A DNA stretch of 64,000 nucleotides, from positions 124,001 through 188,000 of the forward strand of contig JAACPW010000002.1 of the NCBI GenBank assembly GCA_009995225.1. Reading direction: 5' to 3'. Below are positions 25,127-32,604 of the stretch, in pieces. The notes below the pieces were generated by a model. It did no database searches, was not told where the DNA came from, and saw only the letters and a program-made list of their open reading frames with translations. Each line of letters starts with the position of its first letter. Position 1 is the stretch's first letter. The translations under genes and the position numbers were made by a program. Source of the stretch: Sphingomonadales bacterium. GTDB lineage: Bacteria; Pseudomonadota; Alphaproteobacteria; Sphingomonadales; Sphingomonadaceae.

Positions 25127-26671
25127 CTAGTAAGCGCGCGCCACCAGAATCCGCTCGCGCGCAGGCTCGCCGGTGAAGATGCAGGCGCCGTCCGCCAGCG
25201 CGCCGCCGCGCGGCACGTTGCGGATCGTGAGCTTCAGCGCTTTCAGCTTTTCGACCACCGCGTCCAGCGCCGCGCCGGTGGGCTTGGCCCATTCGACTTC
25301 GACCCAGCCCGGATACTTGCCGCCCTTTTCGAAATGATCCGCCACGGCCTGCCAATCGGTAACGCCGCGCGTGATATTGGCATCGCGCCGGTCGCGGGCT
25401 TCTTGGTAAAGGCTGCTTTGAATCGTTTCGAGCATTGCGCTGGCCCCGGCCACGAACTCATCCTGAGCCGGGTAGGTGAAGGCCGGCTTGCCGTTAGCAG
25501 TGTTCCAAAGCTGGTCACGGCGCAACATGGCCACCTTGCGTTCGGCCATGTCGCGCGGGCCGACCTCGACGATAACGGGCGCGCCCTTGCGGACCCAGTC
25601 CCAACGCTTTGCCGCGGCCTTGCCCGGCTTGGCATCGAGCAGCACGCGCACCTTTTCGCCAAGCGCCGTCTGTTCAGACAAGGCGACGCGCAACTCGGCG
25701 CAATAGGCGATCAGTTCGGCATCCTCCGGCGCATCGCGCAGCAAGGGAATAATGACGATCTGCTGCGGCGCAATCGCCGGCGGAACGCGCAGCCCGTCGT
25801 CATCGCCGTGGGTCATGATCACGCCGCCGATCAGCCGGGTGGACACGCCCCAGCTGGTTGTGTGGCAGAATTGCTGCGTGCCTTCGCGGTCCTGAAACCG
25901 GATACCTGCGGCGTGGGCGAAATTGGTGCCGAGATAGTGGCTGGTGCCAGCCTGCAGTGCCTTGCCATCCTGCATCATCGCTTCGATCGACCAGGTCTCG
26001 ACCGCACCGGGGAAGCGTTCGTTCTCGGGCTTCTCGCCTGCGATCACCGGGAGCGCCAGATCGTCCTCGGCGCAGGCGCGATACATTTCGAGCGCGCGGT
26101 GCGTTTCGGCCAGCGCCTGTTCGCGATCCTCGTGTGCGGTATGGCCTTCCTGCCACAGGAATTCGCTGGTGCGCAGGAACATCCGCGTGCGCATTTCCCA
26201 GCGCACCACATTGGCCCATTGGTTGGTCAGCAACGGCAGATCGCGCCAGCTTTGCACCCAGCGCGCCATCGCATCGCCGATGATGGTTTCAGACGTCGGA
26301 CGCACGACCAGCGGCTCTTCCAGCTTGGCGGCAGGATCGGGGATCAGCCCGCCCTTGCCATCGGAAATCAGCCGGTGGTGGGTGACGACCGCCATTTCCT
26401 TGGCAAAGCCTTCGACATGCTCGGCTTCGCGGGTGAAGTTTGACAGCGGAATGAACAGCGGGAAATAGCAGTTCTGGACGCCTGCCGCCTTGATCCGGTC
26501 GTCCATCAGGCGCTGGATGCGCTCCCAGATGCCGTAGCCCCACGGCTTTATGACCATGCAGCCGCGCACGCCCGATTCTTCGGCCATGTCGGCGGCGCTG
26601 ATGACTTCCTGATACCACTTGGCAAAGTCGGTTTCGCGCTTGACGGTGAGCGCGTGGCGGATCTGGGACAC
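25127..26671 (-). CDS. proS: Prolyl-tRNA synthetase, archaeal/eukaryotic-type
   Basis: Charges tRNA-Pro. The protein has 514 residues and the class II core directly from the N-terminus: FAKWYQEVI, MVIKPWGYGIWERIQ, motif 2 RWEMRTRMFLRTSEFLWQEGHTAH, and motif 3 region SWGVSTRLIGGVIMTHGDDDGL. The anticodon-binding domain and a C-terminal zinc-domain-like extension end in the terminal Tyr (RILVARAY). The insertion (editing) domain of E. coli-type enzymes is absent. This layout is that of archaeal/eukaryotic-like ProRS (type 3), less common in proteobacteria. Start is GTG at 26669-26671. It lies between phaR and the M28 peptidase gene. Confidence 0.95.
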   Translation of the reverse strand: MSQIRHALTVKRETDFAKWYQEVISAADMAEESGVRGCMVIKPWGYGIWERIQRLMDDRIKAAGVQNCYFPLFIPLSNFTREAEHVEGFAKEMAVVTHHRLISDGKGGLIPDPAAKLEEPLVVRPTSETIIGDAMARWVQSWRDLPLLTNQWANVVRWEMRTRMFLRTSEFLWQEGHTAHEDREQALAETHRALEMYRACAEDDLALPVIAGEKPENERFPGAVETWSIEAMMQDGKALQAGTSHYLGTNFAHAAGIRFQDREGTQQFCHTTSWGVSTRLIGGVIMTHGDDDGLRVPPAIAPQQIVIIPLLRDAPEDAELIAYCAELRVALSEQTALGEKVRVLLDAKPGKAAAKRWDWVRKGAPVIVEVGPRDMAERKVAMLRRDQLWNTANGKPAFTYPAQDEFVAGASAMLETIQSSLYQEARDRRDANITRGVTDWQAVADHFEKGGKYPGWVEVEWAKPTGAALDAVVEKLKALKLTIRNVPRGGALADGACIFTGEPARERILVARAY

Positions 26672-26731
26672 GGGATCGATTCCTGTTTGAACGGGTGCGG
26701 CTGTCGCGCCGCCAAAGCGCGCCGCTTCGCG

Positions 26732-27307
26732 TTATTTGTCCAATTCGTCCAGCTTCTTTTGCATCGCAGCCATTTGCTCGCGCAGGACGGCCAGTTCGTC
26801 GCGGTTTTCGGCGGCCTGCGGCTTGGCCTTGTCCTTGGGCTTGGCGACACCGGGCAGGAACACATCGGCGGCGGCGCGCATCATGGCCATGTTGGTTTCA
26901 TGGATCGCGGCAAAGGGCGTGGCGCTGATGCCCTTGTCGAAAGCTTCGCGAATTTTGGTCTGGTTGTCGCGGAAGTTGGCCATGCTGGCTTCCAGATAGG
27001 ACGGCATCATCGCCTGCATCGAATTGCCATACATGCCGATCAGCTGGCGCAGGAAGCTGACAGGGAGCATCTGCTCGCCATTGGCTTCCTCGTCCATGAT
27101 GATCTGGGTCAGGATCGAATGGGTGATGTCATCGCCGCTCTTGGCGTCAAGCACCTGAAATTCGACATTCTCGCGCACCATGCGAGCAAGGTCATCCAGC
27201 GTGATGTAGCTTGACGATGCCGTGTTGTAGAGCCGCCGGTTGGCGTATTTCTTGATCGTGATCGCATCGCCTGCTTGACCCGATGCTGCTTTCGCCCTGC
27301 CGACCAT
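26732..27307 (-). CDS. phaR: Polyhydroxyalkanoate synthesis regulator PhaR
   Basis: DNA-binding repressor of PHA granule genes. The protein has 191 residues. The N-terminal PHB/PHA accumulation regulator domain begins ITIKKYANRRLYNTASSSYITLDDLA (DNA-binding half). The following PHB-accumulation domain repeats contain ITHSILTQIIMDEE and LPVSFLRQLIGMYG. The C-terminus is a Lys/Ala-rich stretch followed by a probable coiled coil (LAVLREQMAAMQKKLDELDK). No phaC or phasin gene is in the window. It is 60 bp upstream of proS in the same direction. Confidence 0.93.
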   Translation of the reverse strand: MVGRAKAASGQAGDAITIKKYANRRLYNTASSSYITLDDLARMVRENVEFQVLDAKSGDDITHSILTQIIMDEEANGEQMLPVSFLRQLIGMYGNSMQAMMPSYLEASMANFRDNQTKIREAFDKGISATPFAAIHETNMAMMRAAADVFLPGVAKPKDKAKPQAAENRDELAVLREQMAAMQKKLDELDK

Positions 27308-27391
27308 TGGTTTTTTGTCCCGTTAGATGAACCCGGATAAGATGCCTTAGCACCTGCACAAGCTGCGGTGCAATAACCACCGGCCAAACAG

Positions 27392-28474
27392 TCAGATGCG
27401 CCGCAGCCGTGCCCCGAGAACCGTCAGCATTTCATAGGGTGACAGAGCATTTTGCTGCGCAGCATCAGCGATGTTCCAAGGCACCTCCAGCCAGTCTCCG
27501 GCGGCAAGATCGGGCGCTGTGGTGAGATCGACCACCACCATATCCATCGATACCTTGCCAAGGATCGGCAAGCGGCGGGCCTCGTGCCAAAGGGCATTGC
27601 CCGGCCCGCGGCCGCGCAAAAAGCCGTCGGCATAGCCCATCGAGACTGTACCGACCCGCATGTGGCTATTTGCGATAAAGGCCGAATTGTAGCCGACGCC
27701 GTCTCCGGGCGCGAGCTGGCGGCATTGCAACACCTGCGCTGCGACACGCACGACCGGGCGGATGACATCGGCCAGTTCTTCGCGGGGGACACCGCCGTAA
27801 AGCGCAAGACCGGGCCGGGTCACATCCAGAGTAAAACGGTTGCCCAGCGCAATGCCTGCACTGTTGGCGAGGCTCAGGCGCTGGTGCGGTATCGCATCGG
27901 CGGCTTCGCCCAGCAGTTCGGCCTGCATCCGGTTCATTGCCGTGTTCTCGTCGGCGCTGGCGAGGTGGCTCATCAGAAGATCGACCGCCAGCCCCCCTAT
28001 CGCAGTGTCCCCTGCCTCCCCAGGTGCAATGCCGAGGCGGTTGATCCCGGTGTCGAGCATCAGGTGACACCGTCCCCCGCCCGTTGTTGACCACAACGCG
28101 GCCTGTTCCACCGAGTTGATCACCGGCACCGCGCCGACCGCGCGGGCATAGGCGCATTCGGCCTGGTTCGAGACGCCGTGGAGGACGGCGACCTGTGCGC
28201 CGGGCACGTGGGCTATAACATCGGGCACTTCGCTCCAATGGGCGACAAAGAAGGTTTCGCATCCGGCATCGCGCAGCACCGGCACGCAGGTTGCAGCGCC
28301 AAGGCCATAGCAATCCGCCTTCACCGCCGCCCCGGCTCTGGCGCTGCCTGAAAGCCTGTCGAGCGCCTTCCAATTGGCGGCAAGCGCCGCTTTATCGACG
28401 CCCAGGCGCAGGCTGGGAGGGGGCAAAGGCGGGCCGGCAAGCGCCGCCTCGCCGACCGGGGCGTTATCGATCAT
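27392..28474 (-). CDS. alr: Alanine racemase
   Basis: PLP enzyme making D-alanine for peptidoglycan. The protein has 360 residues. The PLP-binding Lys52 lies in AVKADCYGLGA, a variant of the usual VKANAYGHG. The second catalytic Tyr is in DGVGYNSAFIA, and SMGYADGF and GKVSMDMVVVDLT are family blocks. The N-terminus starts with a short Pro-rich segment. The ATG overlaps the end of the MHS transporter gene by 11 bp, and the stop is 84 bp from phaR. The single alr here likely serves cell-wall synthesis together with the D,D-carboxypeptidase elsewhere in the window. Confidence 0.93.
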   Translation of the reverse strand: MIDNAPVGEAALAGPPLPPPSLRLGVDKAALAANWKALDRLSGSARAGAAVKADCYGLGAATCVPVLRDAGCETFFVAHWSEVPDVIAHVPGAQVAVLHGVSNQAECAYARAVGAVPVINSVEQAALWSTTGGGRCHLMLDTGINRLGIAPGEAGDTAIGGLAVDLLMSHLASADENTAMNRMQAELLGEAADAIPHQRLSLANSAGIALGNRFTLDVTRPGLALYGGVPREELADVIRPVVRVAAQVLQCRQLAPGDGVGYNSAFIANSHMRVGTVSMGYADGFLRGRGPGNALWHEARRLPILGKVSMDMVVVDLTTAPDLAAGDWLEVPWNIADAAQQNALSPYEMLTVLGARLRRI

Positions 28475-30098
28475 CGGTGAAATCTTTCGGAGGCCCGCTT
28501 GGAATGCCCCACCATGCCACGGCCAGTCCGAAGGCCACCACCGCCCACGTATACCACAGGCCGGCGTAGATATCGCCGGTGCGGGCCACGATAACTCCGG
28601 CGATCAGCGGCAGGAAGCCGCCAAGATAGCCAGCGCCAATGTGGTAGGGAATGGACATCGAGGAATAGCGGATGCGCGGCGGGAACATCTCGGACAGCAG
28701 CGCCGCGACCGAACCATAGGTCAGCGCCGACAGCATCCCCAGCGCCAGCAGCACGCCCACGATTCCGATGATGTTGGCAAGCGGCGGTTGCTGCTTGGCA
28801 AAGTCGAACCCGTAAGCGCCCAGCGCGGCGTGAAGTCCGCTCCGCCGCACCGCGCCATCGGCGAACCACGCCGGATCAATCGCGACCGGATTGCCGCCTG
28901 CCGTGACGCGCAAGGTTTCGCCTGCCGTCAGCGTATAGGGCACGCCTGATGCGGTGAGTGTTTCCAGCACTTTGCCGCAATCGGTCTGATCGCGTTGGAA
29001 CAGCTCGGCAAAGGGATCGGTTTCGCAGGCCGGGCCGCTCACGATGATGGGCGTACGCTCGGCGGCGTCCGCGAGGCCGGGATTGGCAAAGCTGCCCATA
29101 AGCCAGAACAGCGGAAAAAGTAACGCCAGTGATGCGGCCGCGCCGATAATGATCGGCATCTTGCGTCCCACCCGGTCAGACCATTTGCCGATGACAACAT
29201 AGAAACTCATGACGATGAGGCCGGATACCAGCAACACCAGTTCCACCGTCAGATCATCGACATGCATCGGCCCGCGCAAAAAGCTCATGCCTGAGAAAAA
29301 GGCCGTGTACCAGATCGTCGTCAGGATGCCGGTGATCCCGAACAGCGCGACAAACAGACGCTTGGGATTGCCCGGATAGGTCAGGCTTTCGACAAAGGGA
29401 TTGGTCGAGGTTTCCCCCGCCGCCTTCATCGCCTGAAAAACGGGGCTTTCCGACAGTTTCAACCGCATCCACAGCGAGATGGCCAACAGCCCGATCGACA
29501 ACAGGAACGGCACCCGCCAGCCCCAGGCCGCAAAAGCGTCTTCCGGGATCAGCGCGCGGCAGGCTAGCACCACGATGATCGACAGCACAAAGCCGCCCGC
29601 CACGCTCGCCTGGATGAAGCTGGTGTAATAGCCGCGCTTTTCGGGCGGCGCGTGCTCGGCAACATAAATGGCCGCTCCGCCATATTCGCCGCCCAGCGCA
29701 AGGCCTTGCAGCACCCGCAGCGCGATGACGATGATGGGTGCGGCCATGCCGATGGTGTCGACCGTGGGGATCAGGCCCACGCCTGCCGTGGCAATCCCCA
29801 TCAGTGTGACGGTGACAAGGAACGTATATTTGCGCCCCAGTCTGTCTCCCAGAAAGCCGAACAGCACCGCTCCCAAAGGGCGAAACGCAAAACCGACCGC
29901 GAATGTGGACCACACCAGCAGCAGGCCCAGTGTCTCGTTATCCGTTGCGTAAAAGGCGTCTTTGAGAATGTAGGCGAGCGTGCCGTAGATGAAGAAATCG
30001 TACCATTCGAAGATGGTGCCCGCGCTCGATGCGCCGATCACCAGCCGGATTTCTTTCTCGCTCGGCTCGCGCAGCGCGAGCGCCTCGGCTTCTGCCAT
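28464..30098 (-). CDS. MFS transporter, metabolite:H+ symporter (MHS) family
   Basis: Protein of 544 residues with the twelve-segment MFS pattern of the ProP/ShiA/KgtP group. Evidence: GASSAGTIFEWYDFFIYG in segment 1, the loop GFLGDRLGRKYTF, GGEYGGAAIYVAEHAPPEKRGYYTSFIQ, and RVGRKMPII between segments 8 and 9. Between about residues 338 and 436 there is a roughly 100-residue hydrophilic insertion with two cysteines (ACETD, TDCGK), probably periplasmic. This is larger than usual for the family. The substrate is likely an organic acid, amino acid or betaine and cannot be specified. It ends inside alr. Confidence 0.88.
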   Translation of the reverse strand: MAEAEALALREPSEKEIRLVIGASSAGTIFEWYDFFIYGTLAYILKDAFYATDNETLGLLLVWSTFAVGFAFRPLGAVLFGFLGDRLGRKYTFLVTVTLMGIATAGVGLIPTVDTIGMAAPIIVIALRVLQGLALGGEYGGAAIYVAEHAPPEKRGYYTSFIQASVAGGFVLSIIVVLACRALIPEDAFAAWGWRVPFLLSIGLLAISLWMRLKLSESPVFQAMKAAGETSTNPFVESLTYPGNPKRLFVALFGITGILTTIWYTAFFSGMSFLRGPMHVDDLTVELVLLVSGLIVMSFYVVIGKWSDRVGRKMPIIIGAAASLALLFPLFWLMGSFANPGLADAAERTPIIVSGPACETDPFAELFQRDQTDCGKVLETLTASGVPYTLTAGETLRVTAGGNPVAIDPAWFADGAVRRSGLHAALGAYGFDFAKQQPPLANIIGIVGVLLALGMLSALTYGSVAALLSEMFPPRIRYSSMSIPYHIGAGYLGGFLPLIAGVIVARTGDIYAGLWYTWAVVAFGLAVAWWGIPSGPPKDFTDDR

Positions 30099-30161
30099 GT
30101 GTGTCCCATCCCCTTTGCGCCGCCGGCCCGTGACCGTGTCGGGTAAACTCTCGTATTGTCC

Positions 30162-30602
30162 CTAGCGCGAGCCTGACGTGTGTGAAAGCGCCTCGCACGC
30201 CGCCTTCCACGGCAACAACAAGGCGCCGTGGCGGCCGGGGTGGGCGAGCGCGGGTGCAACCAGTTCCAGCGCTGGCCAATCGGGCAAATCGCCCTCGCCC
30301 GCCAGCCACCGGCTGATCGCCGCCGTCGTCATGGTGATTGCCGACGGCGCTGCGCCAACCGCGCTACGAGCCATTAAGGCTGCCGAGGCCTGACCGATGG
30401 CACAGGCGCTAACCTGCATCCCGATCTGCGATACCGTGTCATCTGCGCCCAGCGTCAGGCCGATTGTGATCACACTGCCGCAGCTGCGCGACCGCGCCTC
30501 GGCGCGCAATTCGAGCGTTTGGGTCAGCGGAAAGTGCGACAGCTCGGTCGCAAGGCCAAGCAGGGCGGGCGAATACAGCTTCACCGCAGGACGATTGGTC
30601 AT
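30162..30602 (-). CDS. Iron-sulfur cluster scaffold-like protein (IscU/NifU N-terminal family)
   Basis: Protein of 146 residues resembling the IscU/SufU fold. Cys41 lies in RSRSCGSVITI and Cys67 in VSACAIGQASAALM, the positions of the first two scaffold cysteines. In the block corresponding to the third (RKCALLPW-type) the sequence is GRHGALLLPWKA, so the third Cys is missing. True cluster assembly is therefore doubtful, or another ligand (His) substitutes. ATG 30602 lies 5 bp after the cvpA stop, suggesting co-transcription. The same small family is common near cvpA/radA in sphingomonads, from memory. Confidence 0.75.
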   Translation of the reverse strand: MTNRPAVKLYSPALLGLATELSHFPLTQTLELRAEARSRSCGSVITIGLTLGADDTVSQIGMQVSACAIGQASAALMARSAVGAAPSAITMTTAAISRWLAGEGDLPDWPALELVAPALAHPGRHGALLLPWKAACEALSHTSGSR

Positions 30603-30607
30603 GGCAA

Positions 30608-31153
30608 TCAGCGTGTCGCCCGTCTGGCCGCAGCTTCGCGCTCTTCCTGCTCCCCGCGCAGCTGATCCCGTCGCACGGCGATGGAGGGAAGCAATTGCCG
30701 TGAGAACGCATCGGCGGCGGCATAGGTGCGCGCTTGCGTGATCCACAGGGGCCGGCCGGCGTACCCCCAGTTCTGGTCAAAGCCGGTCACCAACAGCGCG
30801 AACGCAAAGATCGCGATCAGGGCGCCTTTGACGGCGCCGAAGCCGAATCCCAGCACCCGATCAATCGGCCCGAGCACAGCGCCGTCAGATGCGCTGCTGG
30901 CGTTGCCGATGATAACCTTCATCGCGGCATAGGGAATGAGCAACAGCAGCGCGAAGGCCAGCAACGAGACGGCAGGCTCGGCCTGATAAAGCGTTCGCAG
31001 GCCTTGGGTCAGATCAGGGTGAAGAAAATGAACCGCAAAGGCCGCCAGCACCCACGCTGCCAACGAAAGCACCTCTTGCACCAGACCGCGCATGAAGCCG
31101 CCAATGGCTGCTACGGCCACGATGATCGCGATAAGAATGTCGAGCAGAGCCAT
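30608..31153 (-). CDS. cvpA: CvpA family inner-membrane protein
   Basis: Protein of 181 residues with four predicted membrane segments (about 3-20, 25-47, 62-82, 98-123) and a charged C-terminal tail with Glu/Arg/Ala repeats. The start ALLDILIAIIVAVAAIGGFMRGLVQEVLSL is typical of CvpA/colicin V production proteins, where GFMRGLVQE is a hallmark. In E. coli cvpA is needed for plasmid colicin V export and affects envelope stress; the role here is not known. It lies 10 bp downstream of radA in the same direction, a frequent alphaproteobacterial radA-cvpA pair. Confidence 0.92.
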   Translation of the reverse strand: MALLDILIAIIVAVAAIGGFMRGLVQEVLSLAAWVLAAFAVHFLHPDLTQGLRTLYQAEPAVSLLAFALLLLIPYAAMKVIIGNASSASDGAVLGPIDRVLGFGFGAVKGALIAIFAFALLVTGFDQNWGYAGRPLWITQARTYAAADAFSRQLLPSIAVRRDQLRGEQEEREAAARRATR

Positions 31154-31163
31154 GGGCAGAGGA

Positions 31164-32531
31164 TTATGCGCTGCCCATCACCTGGTCAACGACGTTCGCA
31201 AGTGCGGCGAGCCCGCGATAATCCGCGCCCGCGCTCTCGGTCGCGGCGCCTGATGGGCCATAGCACCGCGTAAAGCCCAGCTTGGCCGCTTCACGAAGCC
31301 GCAAGGGCGCATGGGCGACGGGGCGAATTTCACCGGCGAGACTGATCTCGCCAAACCACGCAGCCTTGTCCGGCAAGGCCCGATCGGCCAGTGCCGAAAC
31401 CAGCGCGGCAGCCACGGCAAGGTCGGCCGCCGGGTCTGTCAGGCGATAGCCGCCGGCGATGTTGAGATAGACTTCGGCGGACGAAAAGTTCAGCCCGCAG
31501 CGCGATTCCAGCACCGCAAGCAGCATGGCGAGCCTTCCGCTGTCCCACCCCACCACCGCCCGGCGCGGGGTCGCGCCCGATTGCAGGCGGACGATCAGCG
31601 CCTGGATCTCGACAAGAACCGGGCGTGTGCCTTCCAGCGCCGGAAACACCGCACTGCCCGCCAAGGGCAATTCGCGCCCTGACAGGAACAGCAGCGAAGG
31701 ATTGGCGACCTCCTCAAGCCCCTCGGTCGCCATGGCGAATACCCCGATCTCGTCGACCGCGCCGAACCGGTTCTTGAGCGCGCGCAGGATGCGGTACTGG
31801 TGGCTGCGCTCACCCTCAAAACTCATGACGACGTCGACCATGTGTTCGAGCACGCGGGGGCCGGCGATGGTGCCATCCTTGGTAACATGGCCGACAAGGA
31901 AAACGACGCAGCCGGTTTCCTTGGCATAGCGGATCAGTTCCAAGGCGCAGCCGCGCACCTGGCTGACCGTGCCAGGCGCGCCTTCGATCGTGTCGGAATG
32001 CATCGTCTGGATCGAATCGATCACCAGCAACGCCGGCGGTGCACCATTGCCCAGCGTCGTCAGAATGTCGCGCACCGAGGTTTCCGACGCGAGCCGGATC
32101 GGCGCGTCGGCCACGCCCATGCGGCTTGCACGCAGACGCACCTGCCCTGCCGCCTCCTCGCCGCTGACATAGACGACATCGTTTCCGCCGCGGGCGATGG
32201 TGGCTGCGCATTGCAGCAGCAGCGTCGATTTGCCGATCCCCGGATCCCCGCCCAGCAATACCGCGCTGCCCGGCACCAGACCGCCACCCAGGGCGCGATC
32301 GAACTCAGCCAAACCGGTCGACTTGCGCACCGGCAATTTGGTTGGCGCGTTCAGCGGCTCGAACATCACCGCGCGGCCGCCGCTCGACAGGTCGTGCTTT
32401 TGCGAAAACACCGTCGCGGGCACATCCTCGACCAGCGTGTTCCACTGCCCGCAATCGGCGCATTGCCCCTGCCAGCGCGGCGACACCGAGCCGCAATCCT
32501 GACACACGTAACGCCGTTTCGATTTTGCCAT
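31164..32531 (-). CDS. radA: DNA repair protein RadA (Sms)
   Basis: Branch-migration ATPase acting in recombination. The protein has 455 residues. A four-cysteine zinc finger (Cys10, Cys13, Cys24, Cys27) is followed by a RecA-like core with Walker A GGDPGIGKST, the RadA-specific KNRFG motif (LKNRFGAVDE), and a C-terminal Lon-protease-like domain (about 275-455). ATG 32531 is chosen because the zinc-finger homology begins at MAKSKRRYVCQDCG; an upstream in-frame extension to 32606 would run into the divergent patatin promoter region. The 73-bp spacer to the patatin gene must serve both genes. Confidence 0.95.
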   Translation of the reverse strand: MAKSKRRYVCQDCGSVSPRWQGQCADCGQWNTLVEDVPATVFSQKHDLSSGGRAVMFEPLNAPTKLPVRKSTGLAEFDRALGGGLVPGSAVLLGGDPGIGKSTLLLQCAATIARGGNDVVYVSGEEAAGQVRLRASRMGVADAPIRLASETSVRDILTTLGNGAPPALLVIDSIQTMHSDTIEGAPGTVSQVRGCALELIRYAKETGCVVFLVGHVTKDGTIAGPRVLEHMVDVVMSFEGERSHQYRILRALKNRFGAVDEIGVFAMATEGLEEVANPSLLFLSGRELPLAGSAVFPALEGTRPVLVEIQALIVRLQSGATPRRAVVGWDSGRLAMLLAVLESRCGLNFSSAEVYLNIAGGYRLTDPAADLAVAAALVSALADRALPDKAAWFGEISLAGEIRPVAHAPLRLREAAKLGFTRCYGPSGAATESAGADYRGLAALANVVDQVMGSA

Positions 32532-32604
32532 AAGCCCACGCCATAATGAGAACAGATGCTGAACGCAATTGCATCTCGCCGTTCTTGCCCGCAAGATGGT
32601 CACC

